The translations under genes were made by a program, and so were the position numbers. Shown here one piece after another: positions 21,924 through 31,428 of a DNA stretch of 64,000 nt. Within the stretch, counting starts at the first letter, position 1, and each line of letters begins with the position of its first letter. This DNA comes from Candidatus Hydrothermus pacificus (GTDB taxonomy: Bacteria; Hydrothermota; Hydrothermia; Hydrothermales; Hydrothermaceae). The notes under the pieces were generated by a model, which saw only the letters and a program-made list of their open reading frames with translations, had not been told where the DNA came from and did not search any database. The stretch lies in the NCBI GenBank assembly GCA_002011615.1, contig MTOH01000013.1, forward strand, positions 18,772-82,771, read 5' to 3'.

Positions 21924-22211
21924 TTAAGAGTCAACTTTTGTCCTTTCTATCCTCATTGTCACTGTATTTATTCTGTCAGGACATACAACAACTTTTATAT
22001 TTTCTTCCTTTTCCCATGGAAAACTTCCTCCGCACTGAAATGTGCAGAGATAGGGGAATATATTGTGAAGGAAGAAAGGACAGAGGTCTATTCCTCGGGC
22101 AGTTTTTTCACTGCTGAAAATCGTGAGGTCAATTTCTTCACCCTTTTTATGTCCTGCTGAACATTCACCTTTAACATCAATTATTTCACCGGTTAACCTG
22201 TATTCATCCAT
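21924..22211 (-). CDS. TIGR04076 family protein
   Basis: A 95-residue protein with the family pattern: VKGECSAGHKKGEEIDL, GIDLCPFFLHNIFPYL and CGGSFPWEKEENIKVVVCPDRINTVTMRIER. Conserved cysteines (CSAGH, LCPF, FQCGG, VVCPD) suggest metal or cofactor binding, but the function of the family is not known to me. AAAGGAGG precedes the ATG. Confidence 0.8.
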   Translation of the reverse strand: MDEYRLTGEIIDVKGECSAGHKKGEEIDLTIFSSEKTARGIDLCPFFLHNIFPYLCTFQCGGSFPWEKEENIKVVVCPDRINTVTMRIERTKVDS

Positions 22212-22267
22212 TTTTGACCTCCTTTTGAAAGATTATAATTTTAATCTGTATACTTTATTGTTTAAAA

Positions 22268-23074
22268 ATGAGAAGAAATTTATGGGTTATATTTTTTTGG
22301 GTTTCCTGTTTAAGAGGCGATTTCCAGTTTGCTATTTTTGGAGATAATCAGGGAATTTCTCCTTTTTTAAAAGAAATTATAAAAGAGGTAAATGTTTTAA
22401 AACCTGATTTTATTATCTGTGCAGGGGATATGATCCCTGGATATTTTAAAGACACTGTGGAGATAAAAGATGCATGGGAAGATTTTAAAAAGGAAATAGA
22501 GAACTTAAATATATCCTTTTATCCTGTTCCAGGCAACAGAGATATATGGGATAAAAATTCAAGAGATATGTATATCAAAGAGTGGAGGAGAACATATTAT
22601 TCTTTTAAATACAGAAATTCATTTTTTATAATCCTTGATACAGAGGGAAAGGGGAAAGAAGAAAACAGCATGAAAGGAAAGCAGTTTGAATGGTTAAAAA
22701 AAGAACTTGAAAAAAATAAATCTATTAAGCACAAATTTATTTTTCTACACAGACCTCTGTGGCTTTATAAAAACTCAAACTGGTTTAGAGAAATACATCC
22801 TCTCTTGTTAAAATACAATGTTGAAGCGGTTTTTGCAGGACATGTGCACATTTACTGTTTCAATGAAATTGATGGAATAAAATACATAATAACAGGTGGA
22901 GCTGGAAAACATTTAAGCCTTGAAGAAGAAAAAGGTGGATTCAATCATTATTTACTTGTAAAGGTAAAAGAAGATTCCATTAATATAATGGTTATAAAAC
23001 CCGGTGGTATCTTTCCTGAGAATGTGATGACGTTTGAGAAAATAGAGGAAGATATAAAAAAAGTTTTAAGATGA
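22268..23074 (+). CDS. Calcineurin-like metallophosphoesterase, exported
   Basis: 268 residues with an N-terminal signal or anchor (MRRNLWVIFFWVSCLRG) and metallophosphoesterase metal-binding blocks in order: FAIFGDNQG, ICAGDMIPG, PVPGNRD, FLHRPLW and FAGHVH. The GGAG and C-terminal strand are normal for the short family. The substrate is unknown. The start lies 56 bases from the divergent TIGR04076 gene. No ribosome site is visible. Confidence 0.88.
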   Translation: MRRNLWVIFFWVSCLRGDFQFAIFGDNQGISPFLKEIIKEVNVLKPDFIICAGDMIPGYFKDTVEIKDAWEDFKKEIENLNISFYPVPGNRDIWDKNSRDMYIKEWRRTYYSFKYRNSFFIILDTEGKGKEENSMKGKQFEWLKKELEKNKSIKHKFIFLHRPLWLYKNSNWFREIHPLLLKYNVEAVFAGHVHIYCFNEIDGIKYIITGGAGKHLSLEEEKGGFNHYLLVKVKEDSINIMVIKPGGIFPENVMTFEKIEEDIKKVLR

Positions 23075-23128
23075 TTGAACTTTTGCCTTACTTGCAGTAT
23101 AATGTAATACTTAAATAAGGAGGTAAAA

Positions 23129-23377
23129 ATGTCAATAACAAAGATTACCCAAAAGGGTCAGATTACTTTACCAAAGGATGTAAGGAATAAACTCCACATT
23201 TTACCGGGAGATTATTTGATCATAAAGGTTGAGAAAGACAAAATAATTTTGAAGCCGAGAGGTGACATTAAAAAACTGAGAGGAACGGTAAAGGTAAAGT
23301 CAAGGCAGAACTTTAAAAAGCTTGTTCAGAAGGCAAATTATCAAAGAGCAAAGGATGTAGATGGGGAAAAAGGATGA
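23129..23377 (+). CDS. AbrB/MazE-family antitoxin
   Basis: 82 residues with the swapped-hairpin AbrB fold: SITKITQKGQITLPKDVRNKLHILPGDYLIIKVEKDKIILKPR. The basic C-terminal tail probably binds and inhibits the toxin encoded next. AAGGAGG precedes the start. The stop overlaps the toxin start by 4 bases. Typical autoregulated type II toxin-antitoxin arrangement. Confidence 0.88.
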   Translation: MSITKITQKGQITLPKDVRNKLHILPGDYLIIKVEKDKIILKPRGDIKKLRGTVKVKSRQNFKKLVQKANYQRAKDVDGEKG

Positions 23378-23772
23378 AAATAATTGATTCAAATATAATT
23401 TTGAGATTTCTTACAAATGATGTACCTGAAAAAGCAGAAAAATGTGAAAAATTGCTGGAAAGAGTCGAAAGAGATGAAGAGACTGTATATCTTCCCTTAC
23501 TTGTTATTACAGAAATAGTGTATGTTCTTGAAAAAATATATAAAGAACCAAAATGGAAGATATATTCACTTTTAGAACCCATTTTAAGATTAAGAAAAGT
23601 TTATGTGGAACAAAAAAGAATTGTTTTAAAAGCACTTGAACTCTATGCAGAAAAGAATATAGATTTCACCGATGCATGGATTTCTGTCAGGGCAAAAGCT
23701 AAAAATTATCCGATTTACTCCTATGACCGAGATTTTGATAAGATAAAAAAAGTTAAAAGAATAGAACCTTAA
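23374..23772 (+). CDS. PIN-domain ribonuclease toxin (VapC-like)
   Basis: 132 residues with the PIN acidic residues: Asp in KIIDSNIILRFL (residue 5), Glu in VITEIVYVL, Asp in NIDFTDAWI and Asp in YSYDRDFDKI. This family usually cleaves tRNA or rRNA when freed from its antitoxin. Coupled to the AbrB-type antitoxin by ATGA overlap. Confidence 0.9.
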   Translation: MKIIDSNIILRFLTNDVPEKAEKCEKLLERVERDEETVYLPLLVITEIVYVLEKIYKEPKWKIYSLLEPILRLRKVYVEQKRIVLKALELYAEKNIDFTDAWISVRAKAKNYPIYSYDRDFDKIKKVKRIEP

Positions 23773-23775
23773 AAG

Positions 23776-24597
23776 GTGAAGAGGCTTTTTTTGAGGTATA
23801 TTTACCACAGCTCATTTATAATAGAAGACGATGAATACTTTTTGCTCTTTGATTATCCTTCATTAAAAATTCTAAAAAAAAGAAAAGAATTTAAAAATGC
23901 TCCTGATGAAATTGATATTTTAAAACTTTCAAAGCATAAAAAAATGTTTGTTTTCATTTCTCATTTCCATATTGACCATTTCAATCCAGAAGTTTTTGAA
24001 TGGAGAAAGAAGGCAGATGTCAGGTATATAATTTCTCATGATGTTTTTGAAAAAAGAAAAAAATTTTTAAATTTCAGTGAAAATCTTTATATTCTTTCAG
24101 CAAAAGATTTTAATTATATTTATTCAAAGCTAAAAGACTTGGAGTATAAAGCTCCGGATTTCGATGTTAAAGTAGAATTTAAAGATTTGTTCGTAACTGC
24201 CTTGCTCTCAACGGATTTTGGCTGTTCTTTTTATGTAAACTTTAAAGGTATAAAAATATTTTTTCCGGGTGATTTTGCTTTATGGAGGTTTAAAAAATTA
24301 GGAGAATTTCATGAAGGAATAGGAGAAATTTTTTATGAAACAAAAGGAATTTTAAAAAGTAATGGAGTGGACATTCTTTTTTCGGTTTTACCTTCAAGTG
24401 AAGAAGAATTAAAAGAAACAGGCTGGGCAGGGGCTGATGAACTTCTGGGAAATTTAAAACCTTTACTTTTTATTCCTGTTCATCTAAGGGGAAATTATGA
24501 AATGATAGAAAAATTTGAGAAACAGAATGCATCAGGGTCGCAGATTTTCAAATATAGAGGCATTTTTGAAGCACAGGAGTTCAGGTATTCTCCTTGA
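23776..24597 (+). CDS. MBL-fold metallo-hydrolase
   Basis: 273 residues with the metallo-beta-lactamase motif FISHFHIDHFNPEVF (HxHxDH), a later FFPGDFAL supplying an Asp ligand, and FIPVHLRGNYEM supplying the last His. Resembles UlaG/RNase Z-like hydrolases of unknown substrate. GTG start 3 bases after the toxin gene; no strong ribosome site. Confidence 0.75.
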   Translation: MKRLFLRYIYHSSFIIEDDEYFLLFDYPSLKILKKRKEFKNAPDEIDILKLSKHKKMFVFISHFHIDHFNPEVFEWRKKADVRYIISHDVFEKRKKFLNFSENLYILSAKDFNYIYSKLKDLEYKAPDFDVKVEFKDLFVTALLSTDFGCSFYVNFKGIKIFFPGDFALWRFKKLGEFHEGIGEIFYETKGILKSNGVDILFSVLPSSEEELKETGWAGADELLGNLKPLLFIPVHLRGNYEMIEKFEKQNASGSQIFKYRGIFEAQEFRYSP

Positions 24598-24633
24598 TTT
24601 TTATACTTTATATGTTTTGTATGATAATATGTT

Positions 24634-26016
24634 TCAGAAAGCGATAAGTCTTATGCTTTTTAGTTTTTTTCCCACTCGTGCCTTTATTAAATATATTCCT
24701 TTTTGAAAATCACTTTTGTGTATTTCTATTTTGTAAATACCATGGTCTTTAAATCCGCAGGAAACTTTTCTTATAATTGAACCATCTGCTTTATATACAT
24801 TTATTCCTATATATGAAGGTTTTTGAATCTCAAAAATAATTTTTATTATGCTATGTGTTTTAAAGATTTTGATTTTATTTTCTTTTAGAAAAGTAGTGTC
24901 AGGTGCATCAAAATTTTCATCTTCTTCGCCAAGATGTGTATAATTCATTTTTGCAGCGAATACATCGTATGTTCCTCCATTGTAGCTTGGGTCATATCCG
25001 CCGACAATTGGAAAATCAGATGAATATGTATATCCGGATATAAATACATTTCCTGAATTGTCAGAGGAAATACCATAACCCTGTTCTTCACTGCTTCCAC
25101 CGAGATATGTAGATGCGAGAAGATTATTTAAATCTGGATTAAATTTGGCAACAAATACGTCATATGTTCCTCCATTATAATCGGTGTCATATCCGCCAAC
25201 AATTGGGAAATTAGATAAGCTTGTATATCCAAGTAAGAGAATATTGCCAGAGTTATCAAATGCAGAAGAATAACCGACACGTTCCTCAGCACTTCCGCCC
25301 AGGTATGTTGATGCCAGTAGCTGGTCTAAATCAGGGTCTATTATTAATGTGTATTTTTTTTGATATTTACCGATTTTATAAATTATCTCGCTACCTTTTT
25401 GTATAAAAGAAACTTCTATTTCATCTGCTCCTTGATATGCTTTTAAATTCACAATTTCAAAGGAGACTATCCCTTCCTTTTTAATTTTAATGAAGTTTCT
25501 TTTAACATCCACCTCTGCACATTCTATTTCGAATCTTATTTTTTCAGGTTCAGCATAAGGTTTTATTATCCATTGAAATTCTATTTTTCCATTTTTCAAT
25601 CCTGTAAAAATCAGGTCAATTCCATGATAAATTTCTTTAAAAAGAACTTTTGAATAAGAAGGCACATCCCTTTTCCATTTTGAAGAATTGTTTCCTTTGA
25701 AATAATTAAATCTTGCTTCATTCTGGTCAATTCCTCTAATTTTAAGATGCGGATTTGTATTTTTAAATTGAATAGCAATTCCATTCACTGTCACTCTATT
25801 TTTAAAAATAAACACATTTCCCGGAAAAGTTGAGAAAAGAATTTCTTTTGAAAATTGTCCTTTATTTTGTATAAATTGAATATCAGTTTTCTGTAAGAGT
25901 GTTTGTGCAGAGGGAATGTCCATAAATTTTTTAATTCTGGTATCTTTGGAGTATACCTGTACTATATTCAAAAAACATAAAGACAGTATATGAGTTATAA
26001 GTTTTAAGTTGTCCAT
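24634..26016 (-). CDS. Secreted SBBP-repeat protein with C-terminal sorting domain
   Basis: 460 residues. An N-terminal signal is followed by a DUF7948-like region (TDIQFIQNKGQFSKEILFST ... YHGIDLIFTG) to about 220, then two SBBP beta-propeller-type repeats of about 63 residues (LLASTYLGGSAEERVGYSS at about 234 and LLASTYLGGSSEEQGYGIS at about 299, each ending in NGGTYDVF.AK), and a C-terminal FlgD-like sorting domain (INVYKADGSIIRK ... KGIYLIKARV). SBBP proteins normally have many repeats; two is few, so internal loss is possible. Probably a cell-surface or secreted protein. Confidence 0.85.
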   Translation of the reverse strand: MDNLKLITHILSLCFLNIVQVYSKDTRIKKFMDIPSAQTLLQKTDIQFIQNKGQFSKEILFSTFPGNVFIFKNRVTVNGIAIQFKNTNPHLKIRGIDQNEARFNYFKGNNSSKWKRDVPSYSKVLFKEIYHGIDLIFTGLKNGKIEFQWIIKPYAEPEKIRFEIECAEVDVKRNFIKIKKEGIVSFEIVNLKAYQGADEIEVSFIQKGSEIIYKIGKYQKKYTLIIDPDLDQLLASTYLGGSAEERVGYSSAFDNSGNILLLGYTSLSNFPIVGGYDTDYNGGTYDVFVAKFNPDLNNLLASTYLGGSSEEQGYGISSDNSGNVFISGYTYSSDFPIVGGYDPSYNGGTYDVFAAKMNYTHLGEEDENFDAPDTTFLKENKIKIFKTHSIIKIIFEIQKPSYIGINVYKADGSIIRKVSCGFKDHGIYKIEIHKSDFQKGIYLIKARVGKKLKSIRLIAF

Positions 26017-26123
26017 ACTTGTCCCTCACACAGGTTTTAAGGGGGTTGAATCCAATTTTAATCATAGTTATAGATTGATTTTTGAATATATTTAAATTAT
26101 TTAAAATTATTGTTTTTATGGGT

Positions 26124-27962
26124 TTATTCTCCTGAGCTTTGTTTGATTATCTCATCAATCTCATCACTATCAAGAATTTCCTTTTCCAATAATTTTTCAA
26201 CAATTTTCTCAAGAATTTCTCTTTTTTCTTTTACAATCTCTTCAGCGGTGTCCTCTGCATTCTCAACTATGTTTTTTATTTCCTGGTCTATGAGCTCCGC
26301 TGTTTTCTCACTGTAATACCTCTTCATTCCGAGTTCTCTTCCGAGAAATATCTCTTCTTCAACTTTTCCGAAAGTTACAGCACCAACTTTTTCGCTCATC
26401 CCCCATTCGCAAACCATCTTTCTCGCAATTTCTGTTGCTCTCTCAAGGTCTGACGCTGCACCTGTTGTTTCTGTGTTCAGAGCAATTTTCTCAGCAGCCC
26501 TTCCTCCAAGTAAAACCGACAATTGACTTTCAAGATACTCCTTTGAATATATGTGCCTGTCATCCTCTGGAAGTTGCTGGGTTACACCGAGAGCCCTTCC
26601 CCTCGGTATTATGGTAACTTTATGAATGGGGTCTGCATTCGGGACAAATTTTGAAACGAGTGCATGTCCTGCTTCGTGATATGCAATTAATTTTTTCTCT
26701 TCAGAAGAGAGGGCAAGACTTTTTCTTGCAAGTCCCATTAAGATTTTATCCTTTGCCTCTTCAAAATCTTCCATTTCAACCAGATTTTTGCCTTTTCTTG
26801 CTGCAAGGAGTGCTGCTTCATTCACCATGTTGGCGAGGTCAGCACCTGCAAATCCAGGAGTTCCTCTTGCAAGTTTTTTTAAGTCAATATTTTCTGCAAG
26901 AGGTATTTTTCTCGTATGTATCCTTAAAATGTCCTCTCTTCCTCTGACATCGGGTCTGTCAATTACTATCTGTCTGTCAAACCTTCCTGGTCTTAAAAGG
27001 GCAGGGTCTAAAATATCGGGTCTGTTGGTTGCTGCCATTATTATTACACCATCTTTTGTATCAAAACCATCCATTTCAACAAGCAATTGATTCAGTGTCT
27101 GTTCTCTTTCATCGTGTCCTCCACCAAGTCCTGCACCTCTCAGCCTTCCAACAGCGTCTATCTCATCAATAAATACTATTGCGGGAGCCATTTTCTTTGC
27201 CTGGTCGAATAAATCCCTCACCCTTGCAGCACCAACACCTACAAAGAGTTCCACAAAATCAGAGCCCGAAATCGAGAGAAATGGAACTTTTGCTTCTCCT
27301 GCAACTGCTTTTGCTAAAAGAGTTTTACCTGTTCCAGGAGGACCTAAAAGTAAAACCCCTTTTGGTATTCTTGCTCCGAGCCTTTGAAATTTCTGGGGAC
27401 TCTTAAGAAATTCTATGACTTCTTTTAGTTCTTCCTTTGCTTCATCACAACCTGCAACATCGTCAAAAGTAACTTTTGGTTTATCTTCTGTAAGTATCTT
27501 TGCCTTTACTTTTCCAAAAGAAAAAGCTTTTGAGCTTCCTCCCTGAATCTGTCTGAAAAAGAGAAACCAGAAAACTATAAATATTAAAAACCAGGGAGCA
27601 TATCCTACAAGGATTTCCCAGAAAGGATTTTTAACCTTTGTATGAACCTCAATTCCCTTTGATGTCAACAAGTCAAGCAAATCAGGTTTGGGGAGAGGTA
27701 GTGGTAATTTGAATTTATTAAAATTTTTTTCCTTTATAGATAAAGGTGTTTTAAAACTCCCTGTGATTTCCTTTTCAGTAATAACAACTTCTTTAATGTT
27801 ACCCTTATCCACCTGTTCAAGGAATTTTGAATAGGATACCTCTGCTACGGGTGTTCTCTTCTCACTGAAATAGGCTATCAAAAGAGCAAAGGAAAGGAAA
27901 ATTAAAATCCAGAATACAAGTCCTTTTAAATAATTTGGTGTTCCTTTCTTTTTCTCATCCAT
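26124..27962 (-). CDS. ftsH: ATP-dependent zinc metalloprotease FtsH
   Basis: 612 residues anchored in the inner membrane by two helices ([15 protein letters not shown] and [13 protein letters not shown]), with a periplasmic loop between. AAA module: Walker A GPPGTGKT at 207-214, Walker [12 protein letters not shown], second region of homology [20 protein letters not shown]. Zinc site HEAGH near 430. It degrades membrane and unstable regulatory proteins. Last of a long unit; starts 8 bases inside hpt. Confidence 0.97.
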   Translation of the reverse strand: MDEKKKGTPNYLKGLVFWILIFLSFALLIAYFSEKRTPVAEVSYSKFLEQVDKGNIKEVVITEKEITGSFKTPLSIKEKNFNKFKLPLPLPKPDLLDLLTSKGIEVHTKVKNPFWEILVGYAPWFLIFIVFWFLFFRQIQGGSSKAFSFGKVKAKILTEDKPKVTFDDVAGCDEAKEELKEVIEFLKSPQKFQRLGARIPKGVLLLGPPGTGKTLLAKAVAGEAKVPFLSISGSDFVELFVGVGAARVRDLFDQAKKMAPAIVFIDEIDAVGRLRGAGLGGGHDEREQTLNQLLVEMDGFDTKDGVIIMAATNRPDILDPALLRPGRFDRQIVIDRPDVRGREDILRIHTRKIPLAENIDLKKLARGTPGFAGADLANMVNEAALLAARKGKNLVEMEDFEEAKDKILMGLARKSLALSSEEKKLIAYHEAGHALVSKFVPNADPIHKVTIIPRGRALGVTQQLPEDDRHIYSKEYLESQLSVLLGGRAAEKIALNTETTGAASDLERATEIARKMVCEWGMSEKVGAVTFGKVEEEIFLGRELGMKRYYSEKTAELIDQEIKNIVENAEDTAEEIVKEKREILEKIVEKLLEKEILDSDEIDEIIKQSSGE

Positions 27963-28485
27963 TTTTCTCCTCCATATCTATTATTCTAATATCTTTAAGA
28001 TAACGGAATTTTTCATTAAAGTCAAGTCCATAACCTACTAAAAAAAAGTCTGGAACTTTAAATCCAACATAATGGAGCGGGACTTTAACCTTCCTTCTAT
28101 CAAACTTATCAAGAAAAACACATATTCTGCAGGACAAAGGCTTCTGTCTTTTCAGTTGCGTATATATTTTTTTAAGAGTATATCCTGTATCAACAATGTC
28201 TTCTATTATTAGGACATGTCTCTGCTTCAGAGGTGTTTTGCTTTTCATAATCCATCTTACCTTCCCACGAGATACAGTTCTTGAACCATAACTTGCAACC
28301 CTTATGAAATCAATCTCATGGGGAAAATTCAGGTTTCTTATAAGGTCTGATAAAAACATAAACCCGCCTTTTAAAATACCTATTAAAAGGGGATTTTTAT
28401 CCTTATAATCTTTTTTTATTTCTTCTGCAAGTTCTTTTACTCTATTTTTTATTTCCTTCTCTTTTATAAGAATCTTAAGCTTCAT
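27955..28485 (-). CDS. hpt: Hypoxanthine phosphoribosyltransferase
   Basis: 176 residues with the PRPP-binding loop [14 protein letters not shown] near residue 94 and [18 protein letters not shown] and [12 protein letters not shown] as in bacterial Hpt. It salvages hypoxanthine and guanine to nucleotides. tilS-hpt-ftsH is an order conserved in many bacteria. Overlaps tilS by 11 bases. Confidence 0.95.
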   Translation of the reverse strand: MKLKILIKEKEIKNRVKELAEEIKKDYKDKNPLLIGILKGGFMFLSDLIRNLNFPHEIDFIRVASYGSRTVSRGKVRWIMKSKTPLKQRHVLIIEDIVDTGYTLKKIYTQLKRQKPLSCRICVFLDKFDRRKVKVPLHYVGFKVPDFFLVGYGLDFNEKFRYLKDIRIIDMEEKNG

Positions 28486-29746
28486 CTTTAACTTCTATAA
28501 TTTTATCATAATTTTCTAATTTTTTCAAATCATCAGAAAAAATATCAGGCCAGACCCACAAAACCCTTTTGTCCTGCGCAATTAGAGGGATATATTTCCT
28601 TAAAAATCTCGGCATTCTGATTTCGTTAAATACTTTCTTCATTTTTTTCTTCTTTCTACTTAATAATATGTAATCCCCTTCTTCCCTTGTTCTTAAAAAA
28701 CCTTTTATTGGTTTATTAACTTTTATTTTAATGTCAAAGGGCTCCCATTTGAAAACACCTTTTTTAATTTTAATTTTCTTCTTAAATTCAATATCCTTAA
28801 AAATACTCATGTATCCCGTAGAAACTTCAAAAAGTGTGTCTCTTGATAAATGGGTTCTCCCTTTACCTTTTACATATATTTTTTTAATTTCTTCTTTCTG
28901 GTAAAAACTGAGAGGTTTATCCCCTTTAATTTTTTGAAATAGAAATGTTATAAGCTCTTTTAATTCGTAGTCAGAAATTTCTGCAGGCTTTTTAAGAACA
29001 AAGAAAAATTTGCCTTTCATAAATAGATTTTCCTTATATATTTTCTCAATATGATTTTGTATAAAAATTCTTTCCTCAAAAAAGGAAATATATGTCTTTA
29101 AAAATCCTTTCTCCCATTCAGGGAAAACCTCGCAAAAATGAGGTATTATTTTATGTCTTATATAGTTTCGCGTGATTTTTAAATCAAAGTTTGTAATATC
29201 AATCCTGTACTTTACATTTAAATTTCTCAGAAATTCTATGTTTTCCTTCTTTGTCATTAACACGAGGGGTCTTATATAGAAATTTTCAGAAGGCATTATA
29301 CCTATCACCTTTTCCCCGAAGCCACCTCTTGATACTCTGAAGAGCAGTGTCTCCATAATATCATTTAGGGTGTGTCCTGTTGCAACCCTGTCAAACTTGT
29401 ACTTCTTCACATATTTCTCAAAGATTTTTCTCCTTTTTTCTCTTGCTTCTTCCTCAATGCTTTTATTCTTTGATATTTTGATTTTCTCAAAATGCAATGG
29501 TATATTAAGTTCTTTACAGAGATTTTTTATAAACCTCTTCTCTTCCTGAATATTTTCTCTTACTCCATGGTCAATATATATAGCGTGAATTTTCAATTTT
29601 TTTTCTTTTTCTATAGCTTTAAGATTTAAAAGACAGGAAGTTGAGTCAGGACCACCTGAAAGGGCAACCAGAATTTTATCATTTTCCCTGATAATACCAA
29701 ACCTTTCTATTGCAAGCAGAAATTTTTCATGGGGCAATATTTTCAT
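28475..29746 (-). CDS. tilS: tRNA(Ile)-lysidine synthase
   Basis: 423 residues. PP-loop ALSGGPDSTS near residue 29 and VATGHTLNDIMETLLFR, then a substrate-binding middle and a C-terminal TilS domain (KRVLWVWPDIFSDDL). It converts C34 of tRNA-Ile(CAT) to lysidine, a CAT-anticodon tRNA such as the one at 21.7 kb. Its ATG overlaps the purA stop. Confidence 0.93.
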   Translation of the reverse strand: MKILPHEKFLLAIERFGIIRENDKILVALSGGPDSTSCLLNLKAIEKEKKLKIHAIYIDHGVRENIQEEKRFIKNLCKELNIPLHFEKIKISKNKSIEEEAREKRRKIFEKYVKKYKFDRVATGHTLNDIMETLLFRVSRGGFGEKVIGIMPSENFYIRPLVLMTKKENIEFLRNLNVKYRIDITNFDLKITRNYIRHKIIPHFCEVFPEWEKGFLKTYISFFEERIFIQNHIEKIYKENLFMKGKFFFVLKKPAEISDYELKELITFLFQKIKGDKPLSFYQKEEIKKIYVKGKGRTHLSRDTLFEVSTGYMSIFKDIEFKKKIKIKKGVFKWEPFDIKIKVNKPIKGFLRTREEGDYILLSRKKKKMKKVFNEIRMPRFLRKYIPLIAQDKRVLWVWPDIFSDDLKKLENYDKIIEVKDEA

Positions 29747-31008
29747 TTAAAAAGAATTTGAGATTTTTCTTTACCTATGGATATTATCTTGACCGGTGTA
29801 TTAAGATACTCTTCCACAAATTTTATAATTTTCTTTAAATTTTCAGGCAAATCATCAAAACTTTTATAATCCTTTTTTATTTCAAAACCGTCAAAAGTTT
29901 CATAAACAGGTTTTGCATTAAACCAATCTGATATGCTGATGGGGAGGGCTTCTGTCTTTTTACCATTAATCTCATAAGCGGTGCAGATTTTTATTTTCTT
30001 AATGTCTGATAGAACGTCTATTTTTGTTATTGCTATTTCTGTTACACCATTTATCATGCATGAGTATTTTGATGCAACCAGGTCCAGCCATCCACATCTT
30101 CTGGGTCTTCTGGTTGTTGCCCCATATTCTTCCCCTTTTTTCCTTAAAGCTTCGCCGAATTCATCCCTGCATTCTGTAGGAAAAGGGCCTTTACCAACTC
30201 TTGTCGCATAGGCTTTTAACACGCCTATTATTCTGTTTATTTTATAAGGAGGAATTCCAAGAAGCGAAGATGCTCCACCCGAAGTCGTATGAGAAGATGT
30301 TACATAGGGGTATGTTCCGAGAGCAATGTCGAGTAATGCTCCCTGTGCTCCCTCTATCAAAATATTTTTACCATTTTTATCACTTTTATTTATAAATTCC
30401 ACAGTATCAATTACCCGGTCCTCTATAAATTCAAAATGTTTTTTTAGTTTTTCAAGAATACTTTTTTTATCAGGAGGCGGTTGACCGTATCTGCCACCGA
30501 GTAATATTGAATTCCATTCCCATGATATGTTAAATCGTTCATTTAAATCTCTATCATTTTTGAAATCACATATTCTCAAAGCTGTCCTTGCAGTAAAATC
30601 GGAGTATGCTGGACCTATACCTCTTTTTGTTGTTCCTAAAAGACCTCTCTTTTCCTCTTCAAGCTCATCAATGAATTTGTGATAGGGCAGAACAAGAGGA
30701 CATCTGCCATCTATATATAGCCTTTCTTTTATGTTAATTCCTCCTTTCTCTATATCGTTTATCTCTTTTATTAGAAGTTCCATATCTATAAGTTCGTAGG
30801 GACCCATAATACCTGTTTTATTGGGGTGGACAAGCCCAGAAGGAACCTGATGAAATACCACTTTTTTATCCTTTATATAAACTGTATGTCCTGCGTTTGA
30901 ACCACCCTGAAATCTTGCAACGATGTCAAATTCATCAGAAAGAACACTTATTATTTTGCCCTTTCCTTCATCACCCCATCCAAGACCTATAACAGCGAAA
31001 AAAGGCAT
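29743..31008 (-). CDS. purA: Adenylosuccinate synthetase
   Basis: 421 residues. GLGWGDEGKGKI at the N-terminus is the GTP loop (the family usually has QWGDEGKGK), with GSNAGHTVY, GTTKRGIGPAY, EGAQGALLDI and TTRRPRRCGWLDL all intact. First committed step from IMP to AMP. It starts 9 bases after the epimerase stop in what looks like one transcription unit, so purine and propionate genes appear co-transcribed. Confidence 0.96.
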   Translation of the reverse strand: MPFFAVIGLGWGDEGKGKIISVLSDEFDIVARFQGGSNAGHTVYIKDKKVVFHQVPSGLVHPNKTGIMGPYELIDMELLIKEINDIEKGGINIKERLYIDGRCPLVLPYHKFIDELEEEKRGLLGTTKRGIGPAYSDFTARTALRICDFKNDRDLNERFNISWEWNSILLGGRYGQPPPDKKSILEKLKKHFEFIEDRVIDTVEFINKSDKNGKNILIEGAQGALLDIALGTYPYVTSSHTTSGGASSLLGIPPYKINRIIGVLKAYATRVGKGPFPTECRDEFGEALRKKGEEYGATTRRPRRCGWLDLVASKYSCMINGVTEIAITKIDVLSDIKKIKICTAYEINGKKTEALPISISDWFNAKPVYETFDGFEIKKDYKSFDDLPENLKKIIKFVEEYLNTPVKIISIGKEKSQILFK

Positions 31009-31017
31009 AGCGGTTAA

Positions 31018-31428
31018 TTATAAATTTTTATCTTCGATGAATTCAAGCAAAGCCCTTGAAAAATCTCTTATAAAGTAGAAGTTAATTTTTCTTCCCTTTC
31101 TTGTTTCCTTAGATTTTTCATATAGGAGATTTATTCCCTTATTTGAAGACTCTTTGAGAAAATTATCAATATCTTTTATTTTAAATCCAATATGATGTAT
31201 GCCTCCACCTTTCTGAACAAACATATAAATGGGTGAGTCTTCTGATAGTGGTTCCAGTAGCTCTATTTTGACATTTCCCAGATTGCATACTGATATCTTT
31301 ACCTTTTCAGCTTCCACAACCTCTTCCCCGGAAAATTCAAGTCCTATTTTTTTAAAAAATTCTTTTGCAGATTTAATTGATTTCACCGCAATCCCTATAT
31401 GTTCAATCCCTTCTATCATACTCACCAT
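31018..31428 (-). CDS. mce: Methylmalonyl-CoA epimerase
   Basis: 136 residues of the vicinal-oxygen-chelate fold: IEGIEHIGIAVKSIKSAKEFF, VKIELLEPLSEDSPIYMFV, GGGIHHIGFKIKDI and a final ALLEFIE. Metal ligands His (EHIGIAV), Glu, His (HHIGF) and Glu are visible. It interconverts R- and S-methylmalonyl-CoA. The start region overlaps the mutase stop by 26 bases; ATG, GTG and a second ATG three codons in are all possible. Confidence 0.93.
   Translation of the reverse strand: MVSMIEGIEHIGIAVKSIKSAKEFFKKIGLEFSGEEVVEAEKVKISVCNLGNVKIELLEPLSEDSPIYMFVQKGGGIHHIGFKIKDIDNFLKESSNKGINLLYEKSKETRKGRKINFYFIRDFSRALLEFIEDKNL

Noticed and set aside
26435-27406. Plus-strand ORFs of 60-100 codons opposite ftsH
   Set aside because: Shadows of the strongly conserved FtsH frame; no family-like sequence or ribosome sites.
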